The notes under the pieces were generated by a model, which did no database searches, was not told the origin of the DNA, and worked only from the letters and a program-made list of their open reading frames with translations. From Nitrospira sp. (GTDB lineage Bacteria > Nitrospirota > Nitrospiria > Nitrospirales > Nitrospiraceae), in contig VOPT01000026.1 of assembly GCA_009594865.1 (NCBI GenBank), positions 1 through 43,453 of the forward strand: 43,453 bases of DNA, written 5' to 3'. The translations under genes were made by a program, and so were the position numbers. Each line of letters begins with the position of its first letter. Positions within the stretch are counted from its first letter, which is position 1. Below, in pieces: positions 26,120-35,016 of the stretch.

Positions 26120-27523
26120 CTAATCCTTCCCTCTCATATCGAAATTGAAGACCGGCGCGTCGTTGCCGAAACGCTTCTTTCGCAACTCTTCCATTAATTC
26201 GATGGTCACGAGGGCGATGCCGTTCTCACGAGCATGACGTTCCACGCCCTTTTTCACCATCGCGCGGAGAAAATAGGGAATCCGACTGAGTCGAAGCTCA
26301 GAGGCTTCGTCCCATGCGACTTCACTTTCTTCAGGCGTGTTGAAGGCGACTTTGATCTTGTCGCCGCCTTTCGGCGTATAGAGGCACCACTGATCCTCAT
26401 CCAGCCAGTCGCCATGATCCACGTAGGGACGAGCCCGACAGCCACCACAGATATCGGTGTATTCGCAGTCGCCGCATTTGCCTTTGAGCTGAGGGTAGCG
26501 GAAGGAGTTAAACACGTCCGACCGTTCCCACAAAGCGGCAAAACTCGTCTCCCGAATATTGCCCGCCGACAGCGGCATATAAGGGCAGGGCGTCAGTTCG
26601 CCGTTTGGCGTGACACGGGCATAATTGGTACCGGCAAGGCACCCTCCGCCCATATACCCAGTCGCCTTGGTGAGCGGGGAATTGGGATCCTTCTCGTACG
26701 CCAGCCGCTTGAAGTGCGGAGCACAACGTGCCCGAACCAGCATGTCTTTATATTGGTCCTGGCAGTCCACCAGATATCCCAACACCTCTTCGTACTGTTG
26801 CGGTGTGATATCAGTCAGCTCTTCCCCGCGTCCGGTACAGACCATGAAAAATACATTCAAGACTCGCGCGCCCAGGGTATGGGCCCATTCCACTACGGCG
26901 GGGAGCTCTTGATAATTCATAGGTTGGGCACTGAAATGCACCTGGAACTGAAGGCCATTACGCTTGCAGGCCTCAATGCCGGCCAATGCGCTGGCAAAGG
27001 CGCCTGGCACTCCGCGAAAGTGGTCGTGTTTGGCGGGATCAAGGGAGTCAATGCTGATGCCGACGCCCATCACACCGATTTCAACCAGCGTCTTCGCCAT
27101 CCGATCATTGATCAGCATCCCATTGGTCCCGAACACCACGATAAAGCCCAGTCCTACTGCATGGCGGGCAATGTCGAGAATGTCAGGACGGACAAGCGGT
27201 TCTCCACCGGTGATGACCAGCAGGCAACCTTTATTGACTTCGGCAATCTGATCGATGAGGCGAAAGCATTCCTCCGTGCTGAGTTCATCCGACCCGCCGC
27301 CGGCCTTGGTTGTGGCGTCGAGATAACAATGGTCGCACTTAAGATTGCATCGCTTGGTGAGGTTCAGGGCGACGAGATACGGCTTGAAGTCATCAACCGT
27401 CCGGCCATCATTCGGCGCTGCGGCCGGTGAGGTCGGAGAGATGAACTTCGAGATCTGCTGTTGAAGTGACTCCAGCTTGTCTCCAAGAAAGGGGATATTG
27501 AGAACCGGCAACGACTTTCCCAT
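26120..27523 (-). CDS. Radical SAM / SPASM protein (AhbD/NirJ-like) with C-terminal PCP_red domain
   Basis: 467 aa. The radical SAM cluster motif is CNLKCDHC (near residue 59) after a 55-residue N-terminal extension; ITGGEPL follows. The SPASM region has C.CEYTDICGGCRARPY, the signature of haem-biosynthesis enzymes AhbC/AhbD/NirJ. The C-terminal about 65 residues (WDEASELRLSRIPYFLRAMVKKGVERHARENG) match the PCP_red domain found at the end of protochlorophyllide reductase subunits. The start is ATG 27523, overlapping the upstream stop as TGATG; GTG 27526 is the alternative. The neighbouring upstream protein carries three more PCP_red units, so the two probably work together, perhaps in haem or redox-stress metabolism. 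Confidence 0.85.
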   Translation of the reverse strand: MGKSLPVLNIPFLGDKLESLQQQISKFISPTSPAAAPNDGRTVDDFKPYLVALNLTKRCNLKCDHCYLDATTKAGGGSDELSTEECFRLIDQIAEVNKGCLLVITGGEPLVRPDILDIARHAVGLGFIVVFGTNGMLINDRMAKTLVEIGVMGVGISIDSLDPAKHDHFRGVPGAFASALAGIEACKRNGLQFQVHFSAQPMNYQELPAVVEWAHTLGARVLNVFFMVCTGRGEELTDITPQQYEEVLGYLVDCQDQYKDMLVRARCAPHFKRLAYEKDPNSPLTKATGYMGGGCLAGTNYARVTPNGELTPCPYMPLSAGNIRETSFAALWERSDVFNSFRYPQLKGKCGDCEYTDICGGCRARPYVDHGDWLDEDQWCLYTPKGGDKIKVAFNTPEESEVAWDEASELRLSRIPYFLRAMVKKGVERHARENGIALVTIELMEELRKKRFGNDAPVFNFDMRGKD

Positions 27524-29631
27524 CACCGGTTCGCCCCGGTCTTGGAGGAACCTGTCAGGTTCGCAATCATGTCCTTTAAGTTGCCGGTCTTCATGGCATC
27601 GGCCATGTAGCCCTTGGCTTGCTCAATCCCTTCAGTCGCGACTTCCAGGGTGATGACTGTCGTGCCGATCTTGTCGGCATGTTTCTCGATCAGCGCCTTG
27701 GTGCATTCCCGCATAAATCCTTCCGGTGCCCGATCTAGTCGGCCTTGTGCATCCGGGGTCCAGGTGTAAGGGGATGATGGTTCTTGAGCAGCCTGGGCCT
27801 GTGCACTGTCAGTTCCGTTCGCCGTACTGGATTCGGTCCCGTTGGCGGTCGGCAAGTCGGCAGTAGGTTGACCTCCCGTGCCGGTCCCCTTGTTCGCAAA
27901 AATCGGGGTGTAGTCTTCGGACGCCGCTTCTTGAATCATGGGGTTGGCGTATTCGAGGGTGATCGTCGTCATGCCCAGTTTACGGGCGCTCTTTTCGATC
28001 TTGGCTTTGGCCCGGCGGCGCTGGAATCCGGCCGGCACCGCGCGAATCGCTTCCTTGGCATCTTTCGTCCACTGCATTGGAATGTCGTCATAGGCGACGT
28101 CGGTCTCAAGACCGCCCTCCGCTTTGGCTGCCGCTTCGAAGATCGACTTGTCGACCTGTTTGAATCGATCGCCCTCAGCGCTGCACACAGGGCATTTGAC
28201 AGGCGTATCGCCCTTGCCGATATAGCCGCACCCGTCACAGACAAAATAGTTCTGGCTCATGCGGTCCAGGTAAGCCTGTGTGCCGGGGCTAAGGGCCGGC
28301 TTTTCTTCCACGACTTGCGTCATCATTCCGCTCAGCGTGGAGCCCATCAGATCTTGTGCGACGGAATCGTCGGCTTGCATCTTGTCGCGATCAATACCGG
28401 CCGCGTCCAGGTTTCCACCCAAGGCGCGCATGGCGTCCATCGCGCCTTTCGGCAAGATATGGCCAACGGCGGAATCCACAACCGTATTGCTGATAATCGT
28501 GTGCCCTTTTTCAATGGCGTAGCGGTGAATGGCGGTTTTGGCTACTCCACGGGCAAACACGGGGATACGTTCCATTCGGCGCAAGGCTTCTTCCGTCCAG
28601 GCAATGGTGTATTCCGCCTGGGTGTCGATCGGGGGCACGTATTTCCGGTTGGAGACCAGGATATTGCATGAAGCCGCGCGGAGCAGATTTTCCGTGTTGC
28701 TGCCGATGTCCATGTCTTCGTCGCTGTGGACACCGATTCGGCCCACGATGAGGAGCCAAGGATTCTCTTTCCGCACGTACTGAATGATTTTTTCGAAGGC
28801 TTTGCCGTCGAGCAGGGTCGTTTTAACATCGGTCTCTTCGGCTTGCGCAATTTCGCGGGAAATGTCGAGGTGCGACTGGTAGATCTTGGCCAAGCCGCTG
28901 TCGATGACTTCCTCATGCAATTTTTCCTGCTCTTTGAAGCGAAAAACCTTACCGGCCTCTTCATTGAGAACGCCGGAGATGCTGTGAAACGCCGCATAAT
29001 GGAAGTAGGGATCGAAAGCGGAAATGACCTCGACCGGCACATTGAAGGCTTTGCCGAGCGCCAACCCGGTCATGAGCCCGCCGAAGGAGTAGGGGCTACC
29101 GTCGACGGCGACGACGATTTTCCCCGTGCCGACGGGGGTCGGCTGCTTGATGATCAGCATGTCGGAGTTGCGCACGCGACGCAGGACCCGTTCAGTATTG
29201 CTGCCGATGACGCTATCTTTAACGGCTCCGACTCCCAAGGCTCCCATGATCACGAGGTCGTACGCGTTGGTGTTGATGTCTTCCGCCAGGACTTTCCAGT
29301 TGCGGCCCTCTAGGGAACGACGCTCCACCGGCAGGTTGGCTTCGTTACATTTCTTGTCGACGTAGTCGAGGTAGGAGTCCGTGATGATCTGAAGTCCGCG
29401 GGTAATGAGCGAATCATGGATTTGGCGCTGACGGTCGAGCTCTTTCTCGTCGTGATATTCTTCCGGAAGGCCGGCCTCCATCTGCTTAAATCGCTTATCG
29501 TGCATCTTCGCCGCGTAGACATGGCTACCCACGATCTTCGAGCCATAGGTTTTCGCCAGCTCAACTCCGACATCGACGGCTGTATTGGAATGGTCGGAAT
29601 TATCGACCGGGATATAGATCGTCTTGTACAT
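27523..29631 (-). CDS. Five-domain fusion: two universal stress domains, PCP_red units and a rubredoxin-like zinc/iron site
   Basis: 702 aa. Universal stress (UspA) domains lie at about 1-157 and 167-325, each with an ATP-type loop (GALGVGAVKDSVIGSN; GRIGVHSDEDMDIGSN). A first PCP_red unit (about 345-395, AWTEEALRRMERIPVFARGVAK), a rubredoxin-like CDGCGYIG...CPVCSAEGD site (about 458-490), and two further PCP_red units (about 515-565 and 630-680: QWTKDAKEAIRAVPAGFQRR and TWTPDAQGRLDRAPEGFMRE) follow, with a Thr/Ala-rich linker between the last two. The start has GGAGG 7 bases upstream. The domain mix suggests a redox-responsive stress protein. No enzymatic activity can be claimed. Confidence 0.85.
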   Translation of the reverse strand: MYKTIYIPVDNSDHSNTAVDVGVELAKTYGSKIVGSHVYAAKMHDKRFKQMEAGLPEEYHDEKELDRQRQIHDSLITRGLQIITDSYLDYVDKKCNEANLPVERRSLEGRNWKVLAEDINTNAYDLVIMGALGVGAVKDSVIGSNTERVLRRVRNSDMLIIKQPTPVGTGKIVVAVDGSPYSFGGLMTGLALGKAFNVPVEVISAFDPYFHYAAFHSISGVLNEEAGKVFRFKEQEKLHEEVIDSGLAKIYQSHLDISREIAQAEETDVKTTLLDGKAFEKIIQYVRKENPWLLIVGRIGVHSDEDMDIGSNTENLLRAASCNILVSNRKYVPPIDTQAEYTIAWTEEALRRMERIPVFARGVAKTAIHRYAIEKGHTIISNTVVDSAVGHILPKGAMDAMRALGGNLDAAGIDRDKMQADDSVAQDLMGSTLSGMMTQVVEEKPALSPGTQAYLDRMSQNYFVCDGCGYIGKGDTPVKCPVCSAEGDRFKQVDKSIFEAAAKAEGGLETDVAYDDIPMQWTKDAKEAIRAVPAGFQRRRAKAKIEKSARKLGMTTITLEYANPMIQEAASEDYTPIFANKGTGTGGQPTADLPTANGTESSTANGTDSAQAQAAQEPSSPYTWTPDAQGRLDRAPEGFMRECTKALIEKHADKIGTTVITLEVATEGIEQAKGYMADAMKTGNLKDMIANLTGSSKTGANR

Positions 29632-29729
29632 CGAAACGCCTCCTAGGCAAACACTCTATAGGGGGATGAGATCAGAGAACCGCCGAGAATTCAGACGGTT
29701 GAATGGAACTTTACCCCAAAAGAAGCGGC

Positions 29730-29759
29730 ATGATAGCACCGTGTTCTCGGGGATTGCAA
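29730..29759 (-). promoter_or_regulatory. Sigma-70 type promoter for the stress/radical SAM operon
   Basis: Minus strand: -35 TTGCAA (29759-29754), 18-base spacer, -10 TATCAT (29735-29730). The predicted start is about 90 bases before the ATG at 29631. Confidence 0.45.
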
Positions 29760-29796
29760 GCAAACCGACGGTGGTCAACGGGTCTGTGGATAGTCG

Positions 29797-31440
29797 CTAA
29801 CTCGTTGGACTCACAGCTGTCTTTTCCGTTGCGGCGGCTGTCGGGTGAGCGGGGCGGCGTGACCGAAGAATCTCTTCCAACGTCAAGAGCGCTTCACGTC
29901 CCGAGTTATTCTGAATCCCGCGAATGAGATTCGCATCGGCATAATGAGCCTGGTCCGGCTTCGCCTCGGAAGGAGTCGTTTGAGACAGGGAGCCAGTCCA
30001 GGCCCGAGGATCGCGACTGCCTTCTTTCTGCTGCCAGGCCGTCAGGCACGCCTTGGCGATGAGTTTGTTGAGCGGCGCCGGATTGTACAGCAGTTTACGA
30101 ATGCTCGTCGGCGTCAGCATGAGCGGGTTATAGCCGGCCGAAAGGTAGCCCTCTTCCAGCAGCCGATGCTCCAGGTCCGTATTGGGTTGGATTCCCAGGA
30201 AGAACATGAGCGGAAACACACGCTCCTCCCCTAAAATTGAGGCGACCTTTTTGTAGGACTCCACGCTCTGCAGCAGGCTCTCTTCCGTCTCCTTGGGAGA
30301 ATTCAGCGAATAATTGAGGATGACCTTGCCCTTGAAGCCGGCTTCGGCGAGATACCGACAGCCATCGTACAGGCGTTCGAGCTTGAAGCCCATGTGCAGA
30401 TTGTTCAGTACTTCCTGAGACCCGGAGGTGATGGCGACTTCCAAATCTCCGACACCCGATCGCACCATCAGCTTGGCCAGTTCCGGCGTGATGAGCGAAG
30501 TGCGGATATAGCCCGACCACTCAATCTCCAGTTTTTCGCTCAGGATTCGTTCCAGAATCTCCGTGCACTGAGGGTACGCCTCTTTCCCGGTAATGAACTG
30601 GGCATCGGTGAACCAGAAGCGACGGGCACCCCATTGATGATAGTGCTGGGAGATGTCCTTGACGACCATTTCCGGCGGGCGATACCGTACTCGCTTGCCT
30701 TCAATGTAGGGATAAAGGCAGAAGGCGCAATCGTAAGGACAGCCGCGTTTCGTCTGGACGCCGATCGATTCATCCATATACGATGGGTGCTGCGGGAAAA
30801 TGGAGGTCAGGTAAGGCAGATCGACGGTTAATGCGTCGAGTAACGCCGGTGACCCCTGCGTTCCCTTGCGGGTCCGTTTTCCTTCCCGAACGATATAGCG
30901 TTCGTGTTCAAGCGATTCGCCATTGACCACCTTCAGGATCGCGTCTTCGCCCTCACCAAGGATTCCAATGGTGCCTTCCGGAAGTTTTTCGATCAGTTGA
31001 TCGGCAAACGCCGTGAACGCTCCACCGCCGATCATGATCTGGGTCTTGGGAAATTCCTTCCGGATCAACCAGGGATAGGACAGGTTCGCGCGAATATGGC
31101 TGTAATACCGGTAGAGCTGTTTGAGGCCGGCGAATGACGCGGCTACCCGCTTGATCGGATTGCTGGCGAAGTAAAAATTAAAGGCATGCTCCAGCGAGGC
31201 GTCACCTTCGTGGGGGGAGAAAATCTGAATGTCCCGCCATGAAAAACAGACCAGGTCCGGCTTGAAATCCAGCGTGGCATCGCGGATGGCTTGCGTCCGC
31301 TGCGATTCGGGGAACAGCGACAGATCGAGAATGCGTTGCCGCACTTCCGGCTTCCGGCGATGGATAAAGTCTGCCAGATAGGTCACGCCGATCGGGTAGA
31401 CCTTTTTACAGGGCAGGAAAATGTAGAGGATGGAATTCAT
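29797..31440 (-). CDS. B12-binding-type radical SAM protein
   Basis: About 547 aa. The N-terminal Rossmann-like part (FLPCKKVYPIGVTYLADFIHRR, LDLSLFPES, IMIGGGAFTAFAD, ILGEGEDAI) resembles the cobalamin-binding half of BchE-type radical SAM proteins, but I see no DxHxxG motif, so any cobalamin would be bound without the usual His. The radical SAM cluster motif CPYDCAFCLYP follows near residue 230. The C-terminal 70 residues are polar and low in complexity. The start at ATG 31440 is preferred to TTG 31500; neither has a strong ribosome site. It follows the methyltransferase gene on the same strand. The substrate is unknown. Confidence 0.78.
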   Translation of the reverse strand: MNSILYIFLPCKKVYPIGVTYLADFIHRRKPEVRQRILDLSLFPESQRTQAIRDATLDFKPDLVCFSWRDIQIFSPHEGDASLEHAFNFYFASNPIKRVAASFAGLKQLYRYYSHIRANLSYPWLIRKEFPKTQIMIGGGAFTAFADQLIEKLPEGTIGILGEGEDAILKVVNGESLEHERYIVREGKRTRKGTQGSPALLDALTVDLPYLTSIFPQHPSYMDESIGVQTKRGCPYDCAFCLYPYIEGKRVRYRPPEMVVKDISQHYHQWGARRFWFTDAQFITGKEAYPQCTEILERILSEKLEIEWSGYIRTSLITPELAKLMVRSGVGDLEVAITSGSQEVLNNLHMGFKLERLYDGCRYLAEAGFKGKVILNYSLNSPKETEESLLQSVESYKKVASILGEERVFPLMFFLGIQPNTDLEHRLLEEGYLSAGYNPLMLTPTSIRKLLYNPAPLNKLIAKACLTAWQQKEGSRDPRAWTGSLSQTTPSEAKPDQAHYADANLIRGIQNNSGREALLTLEEILRSRRPAHPTAAATEKTAVSPTS

Positions 31441-31527
31441 AAAACGGTTGTGCTGTTGATCTGGTGAGATGTGAGTCGAAGATGACGGTCGCTCACTCAA
31501 TACTAAAAATTCATAACTTTCTAGCGG

Positions 31528-32304
31528 TTACTTCGTGGCCACGTGGATGGCGACGATGCCTCCAGTGAGGTTCCGGTATTTCACCTCACGGAATCCCGCC
31601 TCCCGCAGCAGCGTGGCCAAGCGTTCTTGATCGGGAAAGGTTCTGATCGAGGCCGGCAGATACTCATACACACCGGTTCGATCCCGCGCGACCTTGGTGC
31701 CGACCCAGGGGAGTAGACGGAACGAATACCAATCATAGAGCGCGCGCAACCAGCCATAGGCCGGCCGTGAGAATTCCAAGCAGACGAAACGGCCACCCGG
31801 CCGCAAAACCCGCCGGATTTCCGTGAAGGCCTGGGTCAGATTGCCCACATTGCGCATGCAGAAGCCCGTCGTCACGGCATGGAAGGTGTCATCGGGGAAT
31901 CCGAGTTGCTCGGCATTGGCCTGCAGGCAGGTAATCCGATCGAGAAGTCCTTGCCCGGCGACTTTGCGGAGCCCTTCGGCCAACATGGCGTGGTTCAAAT
32001 CCGAGGCCACCACATGGCCCTGTGCACCCATTTTCGGTTCGATCAGCAGCGCGAGATCCGCCGTTCCGGCGCCGATGTCGAGCGCGCGTCCATTCATGAC
32101 CGTGGGCACGTAGGAGGCTGTGAGGCGTTTCCAATGGTGGTGGAGGCCGAAGCTGAGCAGGGTATTGTTGAGATCGTAGACGCCCGCGATGGCGGTGAAC
32201 ATGCGCTGGACGGCCTGTTCACGAGCCTGGCCGGACCAGGTCGAGACGGCTTTCGCCGCACCCTCAGACGGCTCGGTTATCGGAGATCGTTCTGCCCGTA
32301 CCAT
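31528..32304 (-). CDS. ubiE: Demethylmenaquinone methyltransferase, UbiE/MenG family
   Basis: About 258 aa. Class I SAM-dependent methyltransferase of the UbiE/MenG/Coq5 family: AGVYDLNNTLLSFGLHHHWKR, motif I ALDIGAGTADLALLI, NAEQLGFPDDTFHAVTTGFCMRNV, RVLRPGGRFVCLEFSRP and a C-terminal GGIVAIHVATK. It methylates the quinone ring in menaquinone or ubiquinone synthesis; menaquinone is the likely product in this lineage. The start is placed at ATG 32304 because the extra 23 residues from 32373 are unlike the family. The downstream radical SAM gene begins 88 bases later. Confidence 0.92.
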   Translation of the reverse strand: MVRAERSPITEPSEGAAKAVSTWSGQAREQAVQRMFTAIAGVYDLNNTLLSFGLHHHWKRLTASYVPTVMNGRALDIGAGTADLALLIEPKMGAQGHVVASDLNHAMLAEGLRKVAGQGLLDRITCLQANAEQLGFPDDTFHAVTTGFCMRNVGNLTQAFTEIRRVLRPGGRFVCLEFSRPAYGWLRALYDWYSFRLLPWVGTKVARDRTGVYEYLPASIRTFPDQERLATLLREAGFREVKYRNLTGGIVAIHVATK

Positions 32305-32570
32305 GGGAGGGTGGTAGCACCCGCTTTCAAGCTTTGTCAAGAAGCGTGGAGGGGCTGTGATGGAAAAGGACACTCTGGCATACTTCCTCCAACCAAGGAC
32401 TGAGAGGGAGCGTATTGTGGAGTAGAGTGAAAGAGGCGAGCACCGCCCTCTGAAATGACTGAAACTGTGGATTCAGCGATCTGAAATGTCGAGGCATTGA
32501 TGATGGGCCTGAACGTAGCGGATGAAACGAATGTAGATCCATCTGCCTATGAGATCTGGACCGCTGTCCT

Positions 32571-33350
32571 ATGAAGGGCTGGGTGTACATTTTTTCCAAT
32601 CAAGCCATGCCTGGCCTGGTGAAGGTTGGATTTACCACCAAAGATCCTGAGCTGAGAGCGTCCGAACTCAATCACACGGGATCTCCGCGCAGGCATCTTG
32701 TCGATTATGACGTTCTGGTTGAACAGCCGAGAAATATAGAGCAAAAGGTCCACAAAGAACTTGCTGAATACCGCGAAGGCAAAGAGTGGTTTCGGTGTAC
32801 TCCAGAGTTCGCTATCTCGGTAATCCAGCGGATAGTCGGTAACGGGGTAATCGCAGAGTCCTTTAAGCGGGCAGATCGCATAAAGGCAGGGGAAATTCGT
32901 CGGCGACAAGAAGAGGAAAAGAAGAACCGGGAACGCGCCGAAGCCATGTGGCAAGACCAGGAACGGCAGATAAGGACAACATATGAGCAACGATTACAGC
33001 AGGCATTTCCGGAACGTGCAGTGTGGGGCTACATCATTGTTGGGGTAATGATGTGTCTTTTTGCATTGGTTGGTTTTGGACCGAAGCTTTCGGATGGTTG
33101 GATTATGTTTTGGTCCATTGGCCTTGGCACCATAGGAGGGCTGATGGGTAGGACATGGCACCGTGACTATGAGAGGTCTTCCGATGACTATCGAGCAATC
33201 CTACAGCAGCGAGACCAAGAACTCTCACCCGTGAGGAATTATCTCGTGATTGCTTGTCTGAAGTGTGGACAGAACCTCCGAATCCCGCGAGGGAAAAAGC
33301 TGATGGTTAAATGTTCGACTTGTCGAACAGAGTTCATTCACCAAAGCTGA
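32571..33350 (+). CDS. GIY-YIG (T5orf172/MUG113) domain protein with two membrane helices and a zinc ribbon
   Basis: 259 aa. An N-terminal GIY-YIG-superfamily unit (residues 1-90; GWVYIFSNQAMPGLVKVGFTT, RNIEQKVHKEL, EGKEWFRCTPEFA) is followed by a charged coiled coil (about 95-150, RRRQEEEKKNRERAEAMWQDQ). Two membrane helices (about 155-200) and a C-terminal four-cysteine ribbon (CLKCGQNLRIPRGKKLMVKCSTC) complete it. The usual YIG is replaced by VKVG, as in the T5orf172 branch. It opens a plus-strand accessory island of toxin-antitoxin type genes. A nuclease role is a family-level inference. Confidence 0.75.
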   Translation: MKGWVYIFSNQAMPGLVKVGFTTKDPELRASELNHTGSPRRHLVDYDVLVEQPRNIEQKVHKELAEYREGKEWFRCTPEFAISVIQRIVGNGVIAESFKRADRIKAGEIRRRQEEEKKNRERAEAMWQDQERQIRTTYEQRLQQAFPERAVWGYIIVGVMMCLFALVGFGPKLSDGWIMFWSIGLGTIGGLMGRTWHRDYERSSDDYRAILQQRDQELSPVRNYLVIACLKCGQNLRIPRGKKLMVKCSTCRTEFIHQS

Positions 33351-33369
33351 GTCCAATGAGGCTGGTACC

Positions 33370-34268
33370 TTGATAAAGGTTACCGTAGAGAACGATACCG
33401 TGCTTTGCACGGCCGAGTTGAACGGTCGATTCGGCGTGTATCTGGACACTGATTCACTGATTGACCTTGCCAAGAAATCATCACGTCGTCGCCAGCGGTT
33501 TCTGTGTGCCCTTCACCAAGGGGAGATCTCCTGTTTTCCTATACCAGTGCACTGGAAATAGCTAGAACGGCAGGAGACACCAGAGCAGCGATAAGGAGTT
33601 TCCTGGATGAGGTAGGGCCTCACTGGACTCCAATAGAGCTGAATCCTTGGAAAGTTGTAAGGGGTGAAGCTGTCGGACCTTCAGGCCAAGCAGCGGTTTC
33701 CGAATCTTTCATGGAGGCGTATTTTCGCGAACGCATCTATGATCTCTCAGCAGAGGGCTGCAAAGTGTTGGACTTGTCTCCTCACTCGTTTTTTCGTTTG
33801 GGCTCAGTGCTGGACTGGACGCAGGAGCACTGTGATGATATTCGCTGCCATGCGGTTAAGATAGACGGGTTATTTTTCAGCTGTCTGAAACAGCTTCGCG
33901 AGAACTTCGATAAGAATCCATCTGCGCTAGACCGTGAAGCCCCATCTTTGCCCTTTGACCATCGACGCCCGGCAACATTCATTCTAACTCAGCTTCTCCG
34001 CAAGCTCGTTATTGAAGCAAAAGCATTTCAATATAAGAACAACGATGGGTTGGATTTTTGCCACGCGGTGCTGGCCTCCGCCTACGGCAGTATGATAACG
34101 CTAGATAGACAGTGGAAGAGACGTGTGGAAAATCTCCCCTGGCAGAACCCTCATCCAAAAGTGTATTACCGACCCCAGGTGGACGAGCTGGTTGATTTGC
34201 TCGAAGGTCTGGCGACATCAAGACGAGGTGTTGCGCCGATCAACGGTCTTCATGAGTTAATGAACTAA
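33370..34268 (+). pseudogene. PIN-domain-like protein, broken by a one-base frameshift
   Basis: Two overlapping reading frames join into one PIN-like RNase. Frame 1 (from TTG 33370) ends ..GVYLDTDSLIDLAKKSSRRRQRFLCALHQG, and the chain resumes in the next frame as GDLLFSYTSALEIARTAGDT... The switch falls on a run of four G at 33520-33523; a fifth G would restore one chain of about 299 aa. PIN acidic residues are visible: D in YLDTDS, E in TSALEIA, D in GLDFCHAV and D in ITLDRQW. It may be a decayed gene, a sequencing error in a homopolymer, or a programmed frameshift. Confidence 0.7.
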
Positions 34269-34341
34269 GGATTCTGCAGGGACGGTTCGCAGCTACAATG
34301 AAGTTCACTTGGTTGATGTTGAGGATGCGAGGCCAGGCGTG

Positions 34342-34638
34342 ATGACCACACGGGATGCAGTACTGAAGGTGCTGGAAGCCAATCGCCACACACTCCAGGC
34401 TTATGGCGTTCGCAGTCTGGGTTTGTTCGGATCGGTCGCTCGTGGGGACGCCACGGCAGCAAGTGATCTTGATTTCGTCGTTCAATTCGACAGGAAGTCC
34501 TTCGACGGGTATATGGATGCGAAGGCCTTTTTGGAGAGCCTCTTCGGCTGTCGCGTAGACTTGGTGATTGAAAGCACAATCAAGCCTCGGTTACGAGGCG
34601 CAATTCTGCGAGAGGCAGTGCATGCCGCGGGATTATAG
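34342..34638 (+). CDS. mntA: MntA-type nucleotidyltransferase antitoxin
   Basis: About 98 aa. Minimal nucleotidyltransferase with the family signature GSVARGDATAASDLDFVV (GS-x-DxD) and a third acidic residue in CRVDLVI. In the HepT/MntA type VII system the antitoxin inactivates the toxin by AMPylation. The start is ATG 34342 with GAGG 9 bases upstream; a TTG at 34309 would add residues not typical of the family. Its 3' end overlaps hepT by 17 bases. Confidence 0.9.
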   Translation: MTTRDAVLKVLEANRHTLQAYGVRSLGLFGSVARGDATAASDLDFVVQFDRKSFDGYMDAKAFLESLFGCRVDLVIESTIKPRLRGAILREAVHAAGL

Positions 34639-34960
34639 GGTTTACGTTGATGACATCATCGGAGCGATCGAGAAGATTCAGCGGTTTACAGTGGGCCTTG
34701 ATCGAGAGACATTTTCCCAGGATGAAAAGACGTTCGATGCGGTGATTCGCAATCTCGAAGTGATCGGTGAGGCGATCAAGAAGATTCCCGAAGACGTCCG
34801 CACGCGCTATCCTTTGGTGGAATGGAAGAAGATCGCGGGTGTCAGAGACATTCTCGTGCATGAATACTTCGGAATCGATGTCGAGATTGTCTGGGATATT
34901 CTCCAAAACAAGCTGGCTCCGCTGGAAATTCAGATGAGGCAGATTTTAGCGGACCACTGA
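34622..34960 (+). CDS. hepT: HepT-type RNase toxin
   Basis: 112 aa. HEPN-domain toxin with the Rx4HxY active site RDILVHEYFG near residue 79 and the family features YVDDIIGAIEKIQRFT, AVIRNLEVIGEAIKKIP and W-IAGVRD. The start is ATG 34622 with AGAGG six bases upstream, inside the end of mntA, the usual overlapped order. All key residues are intact, so the pair may be functional, unlike the neighbouring PIN gene. Confidence 0.9.
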   Translation: MPRDYRVYVDDIIGAIEKIQRFTVGLDRETFSQDEKTFDAVIRNLEVIGEAIKKIPEDVRTRYPLVEWKKIAGVRDILVHEYFGIDVEIVWDILQNKLAPLEIQMRQILADH

Positions 34961-35016
34961 AATCCCGCTTGATCTGCTCCTAATCCCCTCGATGTGCTAG
35001 GTGTCTTCCGTGGGTC

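Noticed and set aside
26234..27430. A 398-codon open frame on the plus strand
   Set aside because: It is antisense to the radical SAM gene, which has clear motifs; the plus frame resembles nothing known.
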